Shown piece by piece: positions 32,020-41,398 of a stretch of 64,000 nucleotides of DNA. Source of the DNA: Phycisphaerae bacterium (GTDB lineage Bacteria > Planctomycetota > Phycisphaerae > UBA1845 > Fen-1342); assembly GCA_017999985.1 (NCBI GenBank), contig JAGNKU010000001.1, positions 735,276-799,275 on the forward strand, in the 5' to 3' direction. Below the pieces are notes generated by a model, which had not been told where the DNA came from, made no database searches, and was given only the letters and a program-made list of their open reading frames with translations. Position 1 is the stretch's first letter. Every line of letters starts with the position of its first letter. A program made the translations under genes and the position numbers.

Positions 32020-34869
32020 ATGTTCCGCTCGCTGCGACTCGTACCTGCGATCGCTCTCATGCTCGCGCTAAGTGTGGCGATGCAGCCCACCCAGGCGCAG
32101 GTCTGCCCGGACGACGCCATCTTCGCCCAGGGCCCCGCCGACCCGAACAGCGCCTGGATCGCCGCCGGCAGCGATGCCGGCGCCAGCGTGCTGCATTACG
32201 AGAACTTCCTGGTCACCGGCGGGCAGTCGATCTGCGACATCCACTGGTGGGGCCTGTTCGTCTACGCACCGTGGGAACCGTGCACTGAGACCAGCCTCCA
32301 ATTCGCGATCACGTTCTACGCCGATTTCGACGGCACGCCCGGGACGCCCACCTGCACGTATTACGCCATCCCCACGGCGATCCCGACCGGGCAGTATTAC
32401 AGCGACCAACCGCTGTGGTACTTCAGCGTAAACGCGCTCGCGCCCTGTTGCGACACCACCTACGGCTGGGTTTCGATCCAGGCCCTCGGCGACGATAGCT
32501 GCTGGTTCCACTGGATGAGCGCCAGCTCCGGAGACGGCCGGGCGTTCAAGTACGCAACGGGCGGCGATTCCGGCCCGGTGCAATACGACCTGAGCATTTG
32601 CCTCACGCCGGCGCCGCTCCCTGCGGGCGCGTGCTGCCTCGGGAGCCTCTGCGTGCCTTACACGCTGCAGGCCGATTGCACGCTCGCCGGCGGCACCTGG
32701 CAGGGCGCCAACACAACGTGCGAGCCGAACCCGTGCCCGCAGCCCAGCGGCGCCTGCTGTTTCATCGACTATTCGTGCAGCGATCTCACGGCGAGCGACT
32801 GCGCACGCTTTGAAGGTCAGTGGCTCGGCCCCGACACGACTTGTGCGCAGAATCCGTGTGGTTCGGCCTGTGCGGCATGGACCGAGGAAGACTACGGCGG
32901 CCCCGCCGCCGGCGTGGGCCATGCCATGGCGTACGACGCGGCGCGCGAGGCCGTCGTCCTGCTGGGCAACGAATTCGATGCCGAAACCTGGCTGTGGAGC
33001 GGCAGCGGGTGGGTGTCCGCCGCGCCTGCAACCAGTCCGCCCCCGCGCAGCGACCATGCGCTCGCGTATGACGCGGCGCGCGGCGTGGTCGTGCTCTTCG
33101 GAGGTTCGTACACCTTTGAGTACTGGCAGGTGCTCAACGACACGTGGACCTGGGACGGCACCACGTGGACGCCCCAGTCCCCCGTACACCAACCGCCGGC
33201 GCGCAGCGGCCACACGCTCGCCTACGACGCCGCGCGCGGCGTGACGGTGTTATTCGGGGGCCTGGATGGGCTGGGCGTCCCGCTGGGTGACACGTGGGAA
33301 TGGGACGGCACGGACTGGACGCTGCGGGCGTCGTCCGGCCCCGGGCCGCGCTATCGCGCAGCCAGCGCCTATGACGCCGAGCGCGCCGTGGTCGTCCTGT
33401 TCGGCGGCGGCACGTTCGCGACGTCATACGCGCTCGGCGATACATGGGAATGGAACGGCGCGACCTGGAGCCAGCGCGCCACAAGCGGCCCGACGCCGCG
33501 CCTTGGACATGCGATGGTCTACGACCCCGGTCGCGCGGGGTGCGTCCTCTTCGGCGGCAGCGGCTCGGCGGAGATGATGAGTGACGAGACGTGGGTCTGG
33601 GACGGTGCGGCTTGGTCGCAGCTCTTCCCGGTGCTCCGGCCGACGCCCCGCGCCGGGCACGCGCTGGCGTTTGACGCCGCCCGCGCGGAGACCGTGCTGT
33701 TCGGCGGGTACAATTGCTACCCCAATGCCGACACATGGACGCTGGTCGTGGAGCCCGCGCCGCTGATCAGCCAGCAGCCGCAGAATGTGGCAGCCTGTGA
33801 AGGCGAGACGGCACGGTTCACGGTGGTCGCCGGGCGGGCCGACGCCCTCACGTACCGGTGGTACCGTGACGGTGCGCCGCTCAGCGACGGACAGCACGTC
33901 GAAGGCGCCACGACCGACACGCTGACGATTATCAGCTCCGCCGCGGCCGACGCCGGCAGTTACACCGTCAGGGTGGCCAACGCGTGTGCGGCGCGGACCA
34001 GCGCGCCGGCCACGTTGACCGTCGCGACGACAACCACCATCACCGCGCAGCCGCAGCCCGTGACCGTTGTCGCCGGCAACGTTGTCACGTTCACGGTCGC
34101 AGCCACCGGAACCGAACTGACGTACGCGTGGTTCAAGGGCGGCCAGCCGCTGGCGGACGGCGGCCGCATCAGCGGAGCGCGGACCGCCATGCTGACGGTC
34201 CACGCGGCGACGCCCGCGGATGCTGGCGCGTACACGGTGCGGGTCACTGGCGCGTGTGGCACGCAAACCAGCACGGCAGCGACCCTGACGGTTCTGCCCG
34301 ACCGCGACGGCGACGGCATCCCCGACACCAGCGACAATTGCCCGGACGCGCTCAACCCCGACCAACGCGACTCCGACGGCGACGGTGTCGGCGACGTCTG
34401 CGACGGTTGCCCCGGCGACGCGAACAAGCTCGTGCCGGGCGCCTGTGGCTGCGGCACGCCGGACACGGATACTGACGGCGACGGCGTTCCGGATTGCGTG
34501 GACAACTGCCCCACGCAGGCCAACGCCGATCAGGCCGACAGCGACGGCGACGACATCGGCGACGTATGTGATGACGATCAGAGCGAGCGGCCCAAGCCTG
34601 AGCCGGCCGACTCGGCGTTCATCCGTGGCCTGATTGATTTCATCAGCGCGGACGAAGGCGACAGCGCCGACCGGGAGCACTTCCTGGACGTGCTGAGTGA
34701 CATACTCCGGTCGCTGCCGGGGGCTGAGGATCCGAACGACGTGTCAGACGCCAACAGCCCGACGGATCAGTCCGGCCGTCCGGACGTGGCCGCCGCATTG
34801 TGTCCGACCACCAGCGCGCTCCTGTTCGGCCTTACGCTGGTCGGCTTGAGCCGCGTGCGCCGTCGCTGA
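32020..34869 (+). CDS. Secreted Kelch / Ig-like / thrombospondin-3 repeat protein with C-terminal sorting-like tail
   Basis: I chose the ATG at 32020: GGGAGGAG lies 5-12 bases upstream and the product starts with a signal peptide (RLVPAIALMLALSVAM, cut after QAQ near residue 27). Of 949 residues, about 200-281 hold two Cys-rich GACC...NPC repeats; 301-574 hold Kelch-like blades (AYDAARGVVVLFGG ... DTWTWDG); 581-759 hold two Ig-like domains ending DAG[SA]YTVRV; 761-854 hold calcium-binding thrombospondin type-3 repeats (DGDGVGDVCD). The last 24 residues are a Cys, a hydrophobic helix and RVRRR, like an exosortase or Myxo-CTERM-type anchor. It is probably a surface or extracellular protein of unknown ligand. 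Confidence 0.88.
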   Translation: MFRSLRLVPAIALMLALSVAMQPTQAQVCPDDAIFAQGPADPNSAWIAAGSDAGASVLHYENFLVTGGQSICDIHWWGLFVYAPWEPCTETSLQFAITFYADFDGTPGTPTCTYYAIPTAIPTGQYYSDQPLWYFSVNALAPCCDTTYGWVSIQALGDDSCWFHWMSASSGDGRAFKYATGGDSGPVQYDLSICLTPAPLPAGACCLGSLCVPYTLQADCTLAGGTWQGANTTCEPNPCPQPSGACCFIDYSCSDLTASDCARFEGQWLGPDTTCAQNPCGSACAAWTEEDYGGPAAGVGHAMAYDAAREAVVLLGNEFDAETWLWSGSGWVSAAPATSPPPRSDHALAYDAARGVVVLFGGSYTFEYWQVLNDTWTWDGTTWTPQSPVHQPPARSGHTLAYDAARGVTVLFGGLDGLGVPLGDTWEWDGTDWTLRASSGPGPRYRAASAYDAERAVVVLFGGGTFATSYALGDTWEWNGATWSQRATSGPTPRLGHAMVYDPGRAGCVLFGGSGSAEMMSDETWVWDGAAWSQLFPVLRPTPRAGHALAFDAARAETVLFGGYNCYPNADTWTLVVEPAPLISQQPQNVAACEGETARFTVVAGRADALTYRWYRDGAPLSDGQHVEGATTDTLTIISSAAADAGSYTVRVANACAARTSAPATLTVATTTTITAQPQPVTVVAGNVVTFTVAATGTELTYAWFKGGQPLADGGRISGARTAMLTVHAATPADAGAYTVRVTGACGTQTSTAATLTVLPDRDGDGIPDTSDNCPDALNPDQRDSDGDGVGDVCDGCPGDANKLVPGACGCGTPDTDTDGDGVPDCVDNCPTQANADQADSDGDDIGDVCDDDQSERPKPEPADSAFIRGLIDFISADEGDSADREHFLDVLSDILRSLPGAEDPNDVSDANSPTDQSGRPDVAAALCPTTSALLFGLTLVGLSRVRRR

Positions 34870-35220
34870 CGTACTGCCTGATCGAAAGCAAGCCACAAGA
34901 GGGGTGGTGCGCGCGTCCCGCCCGTCGCAGAAACGGGCAAGATCTCCATACCACCCATGTGAGCGCGATTCCGCGGCATTACGCCACGGCGCGCTGCCCC
35001 GCCAGAGCCACGAGCAAAAGCGCGTGAACCGCGCGCCGGTGGCCAGCTCGTGGATGTTCTGCTGGAGACGCAGGAGAAGATCAAAGCGGCCGTGCTGGAG
35101 AAGCAGCGGGCCGCGACCCCGAGAAAAAGGGATCAGAAACCTTCTTGCTCCTACGTTTCGCGCGACAAGAAGGTTCCTGACACCTTTAGCTGACCTTCTG
35201 ATGCTCACAGGCGGCGCGCG
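34870..35220. other. 351-bp non-coding interval with decayed coding-like stretch
   Basis: No intact gene is seen. On the plus strand a frame ending at 35193 reads like a charged helical tail (LVDVLLETQEKIKAAVLEKQ from 35047) but has no plausible start or Shine-Dalgarno, so it may be the remnant of a broken gene. The stem-loop at 35126-35187 overlaps its end. Confidence 0.5.
35126..35187. repeat. Large imperfect palindrome (REP-like element)
   Basis: The 22-base left arm (35126-35147) and right arm (35166-35187) are complementary at 19 of 22 positions around an 18-base loop. The outer half contains the motif GGTGTCAGGAACC (reverse strand), with CAAGAAGG next to the loop. No transposase gene adjoins it. 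The shape suits a REP/BIME-like or non-autonomous mobile element; alternatively it terminates the repeat-protein transcript. Confidence 0.6.
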
Positions 35221-36075
35221 TCAGTGCGAGCGGCGCAGCTTTGCACGCCGCGCGCGCTCCAGACGGTCCCGTTCCGCGTCGGTCAGGGCGCCAATTCCCT
35301 CGCGGCTGATCTTCGCGAGGATGTCATCGACATCCGGCTCATCCAGGGGCGGCTGGATGATCGCCGGCGGGATCGACGGCCGCACCACCTGGCGGACGCG
35401 ACGCGGCCGTCGCGGCCCGCTCGACCAGCGCGCAGCAAGCGGCGCGCTGCCCGCGCCGGCCGCCGCCGCCAGCAGCCACGCTAGCGCGCCCTCGCGCGCG
35501 TCGGCGAACGCGAGCACGACGACGATTCCCGCGCAGATCGTGTAGATCGTCGCGACGCTCATGACGCGGCCCAGCAGCTGCACCAGGTCGTGCCGCAACT
35601 GCCGCCACGCCGTCAGGCACAGCGCCGCCAGCGCGCCGACCGGGTAGTCCAGCGGCGCCGTGGCCAGCGTCGGCAGGCCCCGCGCCACCGCGAAATACAC
35701 GCCGCCGGCCACGAGATTGCCGGCCACGTAGAGCACGACGAGCCGCAGCAGGCCCATGCGCGGCTCCAGCCGTCCCGCCAGCGACCACAGCGCCAACACG
35801 ACGAACGCCGCGCGCAGCACGTCCGCCGTCGCCAGCGGATGCAGCAGGATGCCCAGCGGATGCGCGGTTTCGCCGGACAGCGCGCACATGGCGACGATCG
35901 CCTCGCCGTTGCCGTGGCGCAGCATGAGCATCAGCACGAAAGCCGCCCCGTGGATGATCATCAGCGCGAGCGTGCCATTGGGCGGTCGGCGCAGTCCGCC
36001 GGTGGTCGAGACCGGCTCGCCGTACGACTCATCGGAATAATCACGCTCCTGCCAGCCCACGGCGACGCCCTGCAC
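35221..36075 (-). CDS. Rhomboid-like membrane protein without the catalytic serine, with C-terminal DUF6576-like module
   Basis: A 284-residue polytopic protein with about six hydrophobic helices between residues 35 and 210. The order of segments (RLVVLYVAGNLVAGGVYF, then YPVGALAALCL) follows rhomboid helices 2-4, but the GxSG active-site motif is replaced by PVGA and I see no catalytic His in the last helix (AWLLAAAAGAGSAPLAARW). It is therefore likely a pseudoprotease. After a basic linker it ends in DDILAKISREGIGALTDAER, a short module also seen at the end of the M50 protein at 53183-54223. The start is a GTG at 36075. Confidence 0.7.
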   Translation of the reverse strand: MQGVAVGWQERDYSDESYGEPVSTTGGLRRPPNGTLALMIIHGAAFVLMLMLRHGNGEAIVAMCALSGETAHPLGILLHPLATADVLRAAFVVLALWSLAGRLEPRMGLLRLVVLYVAGNLVAGGVYFAVARGLPTLATAPLDYPVGALAALCLTAWRQLRHDLVQLLGRVMSVATIYTICAGIVVVLAFADAREGALAWLLAAAAGAGSAPLAARWSSGPRRPRRVRQVVRPSIPPAIIQPPLDEPDVDDILAKISREGIGALTDAERDRLERARRAKLRRSH

Positions 36076-36109
36076 TGATTCCGTCCGGGGGCACGCACGC
36101 CCATGTCAT

Positions 36110-36115
36110 ATTGTA
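36110..36115 (-). promoter_or_regulatory. Possible -10 element of the rhomboid-like gene
   Basis: TACAAT on the minus strand lies 35 bases upstream of the GTG start in the 75-bp gap to the preceding gene. No good -35 is seen 16-18 bp further upstream. Confidence 0.3.
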
Positions 36116-36150
36116 TCGTGGGGAAATGGCGGTTCGGAACGGCCGGCAGC

Positions 36151-36540
36151 TCAGAGCGGATCCTCAGCCCGCGGCACGGGCGTGGCGTCGGCCGCCTCGG
36201 CATCATCAAAGATCACGGGGAACCCGCGCCGCCGCCCCGCCGCGCGGGCCTTCCGCCGATAGATCAGCATCAGGTTGCGAACGTAGATGAAGAGGCCCAG
36301 CGCCTGCGCCGTCATGAAGACGAGATCGGGCTTGAGCGCCGCGTACACGAAGGTCATCCCACCGCCGATCAGGCTCAGATACCAGAACGCGATCGGGATG
36401 TGGCTGCGGCCGCGGCGCTCCGACGCGAACCACTGCACCGCGAAGCGCAGGAAGAACACGAACTGCCCGGCGAAACCAAACAGCACCAGCGGATTCTGGA
36501 GTTCCTTGACGATCCACTGCCAGGTGATTTCCGCCAGCAT
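36151..36540 (-). CDS. Lipid A biosynthesis N-terminal domain (LABN) membrane protein
   Basis: The 129-residue protein (ATG at 36540, 8 bp after accD) has three membrane helices and the LABN signature LRFAVQWFASERRGRSHIP followed by AFWYLSLIGGGMTFVYA and KPDLVFMTAQALGLFIYVRN. The domain is found at the N-terminus of some lipid-A-disaccharide synthases and as a stand-alone protein related to small PQ-loop transporters. Its exact role is not settled. It is followed by a basic, then acidic tail. It is probably co-transcribed with accD. Confidence 0.85.
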   Translation of the reverse strand: MLAEITWQWIVKELQNPLVLFGFAGQFVFFLRFAVQWFASERRGRSHIPIAFWYLSLIGGGMTFVYAALKPDLVFMTAQALGLFIYVRNLMLIYRRKARAAGRRRGFPVIFDDAEAADATPVPRAEDPL

Positions 36541-36547
36541 GCGCGCC

Positions 36548-37372
36548 CTACTTGTTGCAGTAGTCGATGATCCGCGCAATCTCGCTGCGCAGGTCGCGCC
36601 GGTGCACGATCCGATCCACGAAGCCGTGCTCCAGCATGAACTCCGCCCGCTGAAAGCCCTCCGGCAACGTCGCCTTGATCGTGTTCGCGATCACGCGCGG
36701 CCCGGCGAAGCCGATCAGCGCGCCCGGCTCCGCCAGCGTCACGTCGCCCAGAAACGCGAAGCTCGCCGCCACGCCCGCCGTCGTCGGGTCCGTCATCACT
36801 ACGATGTACAGCCCGCCGGCGTCATCGAACTTCGCCACCGCCGCCGACGTTTTCGCCATCTGCGCCAGCGAGACCATGCCCTCCATCATCCGCGCGCCGC
36901 CGCTGCACGTGACCATTAAGAGCGGCAGGCCCTCGTTCATGGCACGCTCGGCCGCCGCGGCGACCTTCTCGCCCACCACGGCGCCCATCGACCCCATGAT
37001 GAAGTTCGGGTTCATCACGCCCATGATCAGCGGGCGGCCCTTGATGAACCCCTTGCCGACGACGATGGCCTCGGTCTCGCCCGTCTCCTGTTTCGTCTTC
37101 TCCAGGCGCTCCCGGTACGAGATGCGATCGGTGAACTCGAGCGGGTCGCTCGATTCCAGGTCTGGCAGAAACTCCTCAAACGTCCCCGGGTCGTTCAACT
37201 GCGCCAGGCGCGTCCGCGCGTCGATGCGGTAGTGGTAGTCGCATTCCGGACAGACGTGCAGCTCTTCCTCCAGAATCCGCCGGTACACCATCGCGCCGCA
37301 GCGGACGCAGCGGATCCAGAGCCCCTCCGGAACCTCGACATTGCGGCGGGGGGAATGCGTGCTCTCAGCCAT
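36548..37372 (-). CDS. accD: Acetyl-CoA carboxylase carboxyltransferase beta subunit
   Basis: AccD with AccA transfers the carboxyl group from biotin to acetyl-CoA to make malonyl-CoA for fatty acid synthesis. The 274-residue protein has the N-terminal zinc ribbon (C22-x2-C25 ... C41-x2-C44), then the crotonase-like core with MVTCSGGARMMEG and PTTAGVAASFAFLGD, and EPGALIGFAGPRVI. Length and motifs are standard. The start overlaps the end of the phosphoglycerate-mutase-like gene by 8 bp, so they are one transcript. Confidence 0.96.
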   Translation of the reverse strand: MAESTHSPRRNVEVPEGLWIRCVRCGAMVYRRILEEELHVCPECDYHYRIDARTRLAQLNDPGTFEEFLPDLESSDPLEFTDRISYRERLEKTKQETGETEAIVVGKGFIKGRPLIMGVMNPNFIMGSMGAVVGEKVAAAAERAMNEGLPLLMVTCSGGARMMEGMVSLAQMAKTSAAVAKFDDAGGLYIVVMTDPTTAGVAASFAFLGDVTLAEPGALIGFAGPRVIANTIKATLPEGFQRAEFMLEHGFVDRIVHRRDLRSEIARIIDYCNK

Positions 37373-37979
37373 GCTTGCTCCCGGGTTCGGTTGCCGTCCG
37401 GCGCGGCGTGCGCTGGGCGGGGGGGCATTCGTACTCGATCACGACCGGCTCGGTCGCACTGCGCGCGGCCTCGCAAAGCTCCGTGGCCGTGCCACCCCCC
37501 AGGGCAAACTTCGCCAGCGCGAAGCTGAACGGACGCATCACCACGCCGATCGCCTGCTTCCCATTCTTGCGCGCCTGCTTGCGGATGCACGCCGTCACGC
37601 GCTCCGCCGCCGTGGCCAGGCTCTCGCCGCCCGGCGGCTGCACATGCAGTGGCGACTCGCGCAGCTCGCGATGCGCCGACGCGAACCGCTTCTTGAGCTG
37701 GCCCTCGGTCAGGCCGGCCCACAGCCCGATGTCCACCTCGGCCAGCTCGGCCAGCTCCTTCGCCGGTACCGCCAGTTGCCGCGCGACCGCCGCGGCCGTC
37801 TCGGTCGCCAGCTCGTCCGGCCCGTGCAAGATGCGCTGCAGGCCCAGCGCGCCCAAACGCTGTGCCCACGACCCGCACTGCTCCCGCCCCGCCCCGGTCA
37901 GCGGCAACTCCACCCGCCCGAGCAGGCGGCCGGCGGCGTGCCATTCGGTCTCGCCGCACGGGATCAGCACCACTTTCAT
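37365..37979 (-). CDS. Histidine-phosphatase-fold protein with missing catalytic histidines (probable pseudoenzyme)
   Basis: The 204-residue product keeps the phosphoglycerate-mutase layout: LIPCGETEWHAAGRLLG at residues 5-21, PLTGAGREQ, GLWAGLTEGQLKKRF, PPGGESLATAAERV. But the phosphohistidine motif RHG is PCG (residues 7-9), and the second catalytic His, normally in a SHGG context, is replaced in GVVMRPFSFAL. Both changes are unambiguous in the DNA. The start ATG overlaps the rpe stop (ATGA) and the end overlaps accD, so the gene is firmly embedded and not obviously decaying. It cannot work as a normal mutase or phosphatase; a binding or regulatory role is likely. Confidence 0.8.
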   Translation of the reverse strand: MKVVLIPCGETEWHAAGRLLGRVELPLTGAGREQCGSWAQRLGALGLQRILHGPDELATETAAAVARQLAVPAKELAELAEVDIGLWAGLTEGQLKKRFASAHRELRESPLHVQPPGGESLATAAERVTACIRKQARKNGKQAIGVVMRPFSFALAKFALGGGTATELCEAARSATEPVVIEYECPPAQRTPRRTATEPGSKHG

Positions 37980-38665
37980 GCCTTCTGCTCCGCTTCGGCT
38001 TGCGCGCGCTGCGCCGCCCTCCGTAGCGTCTGCAGGGCTTGTCCCGGGTCGGCCGCTCCGAAAATCGCCGACCCGGCCACCAAGGTGTCGGCCCCCGCCG
38101 CGACCGCCAGGGCGGCGGTCTCGGCGTTGATGCCGCCGTCGACCTCGAGCCACTGGTCGTCATCCATCTGATCCGCGAGCACCTCGATCTTCTTCAGACA
38201 ATCGGTGATGAACTGCTGCCCGCCGAAGCCGGGCCACACCGTCATCACCAGCACGATGTCCACGTCCGCCACGACGCCCAGCACGTCCTCCACCGGCGTG
38301 CCGGGGTTCAGCGACACCCCCACCTTCGCGCCCAGGTCGCGAATCTGCTTGATCAGCCCGCGCGGCTCCGGCACCGCCTCGATGTGAAAGGTGACGCTGC
38401 CGGCGCCGGCGTCCACGAACGCCTGCGCGTACTTGCCCGGGTCCGTGATCATCAGGTGCGTGTCGAGAAATAGGTCCGTATGCCGCGCGATCCCCGCCAC
38501 CACCGGCACGCCCAGCGACAGGTTGGGCACCAGATGCCCGTCCATCACATCCAGGTGCAGGGCGTCCGCGCCCGCCGCCTCGACCAGCGCAATCTGGTCT
38601 GCCAACCGGCCAAAGTCGGCGTCCAGCACCGAGGGGGCAATCCGGATTAGCGGCTCGGTACTCAT
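37976..38665 (-). CDS. rpe: Ribulose-phosphate 3-epimerase
   Basis: Rpe interconverts ribulose 5-phosphate and xylulose 5-phosphate in the pentose phosphate pathway. The 229-residue TIM barrel shows IAPSVLDADFGRL, LHLDVMDGHLVPNLSLG with the metal-binding His/Asp, LDTHLMI, VMTVWPGFGGQQF, and LEVDGGINAETA followed by AGSAIFGA. All key residues appear present. It lies 9 bp after pgk and overlaps the next gene by 4 bp. Confidence 0.96.
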   Translation of the reverse strand: MSTEPLIRIAPSVLDADFGRLADQIALVEAAGADALHLDVMDGHLVPNLSLGVPVVAGIARHTDLFLDTHLMITDPGKYAQAFVDAGAGSVTFHIEAVPEPRGLIKQIRDLGAKVGVSLNPGTPVEDVLGVVADVDIVLVMTVWPGFGGQQFITDCLKKIEVLADQMDDDQWLEVDGGINAETAALAVAAGADTLVAGSAIFGAADPGQALQTLRRAAQRAQAEAEQKA

Positions 38666-38674
38666 CGTTACCGC

Positions 38675-39925
38675 CTAGGCGTCGTCCAAGATGTCGATCG
38701 GCCCGAAGCGCTTGCCTTCCAGGAACTCCAGCGAGGCGCCGCCGCCGGTGCTGATGTGCGTCACCCGTTCCGCCAGCCCGGCCTGCTCCACCGCGGCCGC
38801 GCTGTCACCGCCGCCAATCACCGTCACCGCCCCGCGGTCGGTCGCCTCCGCGATCGCCCGCGCCAGCGCGTACGTGCCGGCCTCGAAGGGCTTCGTCTCG
38901 AACGCCCCCAGCGGTCCGTTCCACACGATGGTCTTCGCGTCGCGCACCAGTCGGCCAAATTCCTCCAGCGTCTTCGGCCCAACGTCCAACCCCATCAGGT
39001 CCGCCGGCAGCTCTCCGGCAATCGTCTGCGTCGGCACGCCGTCGCGCAGCTCAGTCGCGGCCACCGAGTCCACCGGCAGGTGCAGCTTGTTGCCCGCCTG
39101 TTGCAGCAGGCTCTTCGCGAGGTCGAGCTTGTCGCGCTCGCACAAACTCTTGCCGACCGCGCGGCCCTGTGCCGCCCAGAACGTGAACGTCATCGCCCCG
39201 CCGATCAGAATGTGATCCACCCGCTGCAGCAGGTTCTGAATGACGCCAATCTTGTCGCTCACCTTGGCGCCGCCCAGCACCGCCACGAACGGGCGCTTCG
39301 GCGATTGCAGCGCCTCGCCAAGGTACTGCAGTTCCTTCTCGACCAGGAACCCCAGCACGCGCGTGCCCTTCGGCAGCGCCGCCGGTACGTCGTACATGCT
39401 CACGTGCTTGCGATGGCAGGTGCCGAAAGCGTCGTTGACGTACATCTCGCCGTGGGCCGCGAGCGCCGCCGCAAACTCTTTCCGCAACGTGTCTTGCTGC
39501 GGCGTCAGTTTCTTGTCCGGGTTCTTCTTCGCCTCGTCAATGATGGTTTCGGCGGCGTGGAAGCGGACATTTTCCAGCAGGAGCACCTCGCCGTCCTTGA
39601 GCTTCTTCACGGCGTCCGTGGCCGGCGCCCCGATCGTGGCCGGCACGAACTGCACTGGCTTGGACAAGAGCTTGCTCATCCGCTCGGCGACCGGCTTGAG
39701 CGAGTACTTGGCGTCCTGCGCCGGGTCGCCCTTGGGCCGGCCGAGGTGGCTCATAACGATGGCCCTCCCGCCGTTGTTCAGAACGTGCTCCAGTGTTGGC
39801 AGGAACATCCGGATGCGACGGTCGTCCGTCACTTGCTGCTGCTTGTCCAGCGGCACATTCAGGTCGGCTCGGATGAGGACGCGCCGACCCCGCACATTCA
39901 GATCTCGAACCGATTTTTTCGCCAT
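38675..39925 (-). CDS. pgk: Phosphoglycerate kinase
   Basis: Pgk makes ATP and 3-phosphoglycerate from 1,3-bisphosphoglycerate. I chose the ATG at 39925 (AGGTG upstream) giving 416 residues and the canonical start SVRDLNVRGRRVLIRADLNV; a longer frame upstream is not conserved. Further motifs are IVMSHLGRPKG, LLLENVRFH, FVAVLGGAKVSDKIGV, TIVWNGPLGAFE and VIGGGDSAAAVE with the adenine/phosphate loop. Gene order gapA-pgk-rpe follows a common glycolytic grouping. Confidence 0.96.
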   Translation of the reverse strand: MAKKSVRDLNVRGRRVLIRADLNVPLDKQQQVTDDRRIRMFLPTLEHVLNNGGRAIVMSHLGRPKGDPAQDAKYSLKPVAERMSKLLSKPVQFVPATIGAPATDAVKKLKDGEVLLLENVRFHAAETIIDEAKKNPDKKLTPQQDTLRKEFAAALAAHGEMYVNDAFGTCHRKHVSMYDVPAALPKGTRVLGFLVEKELQYLGEALQSPKRPFVAVLGGAKVSDKIGVIQNLLQRVDHILIGGAMTFTFWAAQGRAVGKSLCERDKLDLAKSLLQQAGNKLHLPVDSVAATELRDGVPTQTIAGELPADLMGLDVGPKTLEEFGRLVRDAKTIVWNGPLGAFETKPFEAGTYALARAIAEATDRGAVTVIGGGDSAAAVEQAGLAERVTHISTGGGASLEFLEGKRFGPIDILDDA

Positions 39926-40020
39926 CGCCACACCTGCCTCGTTCAAGACGCGGCCCATCCGCGAGGACGGGCCGCAACAGCAACCGCAATATGATAATGC
40001 CGCCAAGTCCAGCGACAAGC

Positions 40021-40057
40021 GGAGCCCACGGCGCCGCCCATGCGCGCCGTGGGCTCC
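40021..40057 (-). terminator. Strong hairpin between gapA and pgk
   Basis: A perfect 14-bp stem (GGAGCCCACGGCGC at 40021-40034 against 40044-40057) encloses a 9-base loop, 39 bp after the gapA stop on the minus strand. No T-run follows, but the very high stem stability suits attenuation or 3'-end protection of abundant gapA mRNA. A TATCAT-like -10 lies between it and pgk. Confidence 0.65.
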
Positions 40058-40095
40058 CGTCGTTGCGTCCGCGCTGGTGCGCGGCACGCACAAAA

Positions 40096-41214
<1,119 letters not shown>

Positions 41215-41398
41215 TCAAGACACGGCCCTGGCGCGGCCGCGGCGCGGTTCCAACGCCGGCTAATCGACGCCGGATTACTCCGAATAATAGTCCGCCCGCG
41301 GAAACAGGTTCCACTCGCGCAATTCCCGCGCGACTCCGCCGGCGAAGGGCCGTAACGCCATCCATCCGAGACACGCGCCCCGCCGCCGCCGGCGTTAC

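Noticed and set aside
34744-35208. Minus-strand frame near the palindrome
   Set aside because: It crosses the end of the repeat-protein gene and the repeat, and no start signal supports it.
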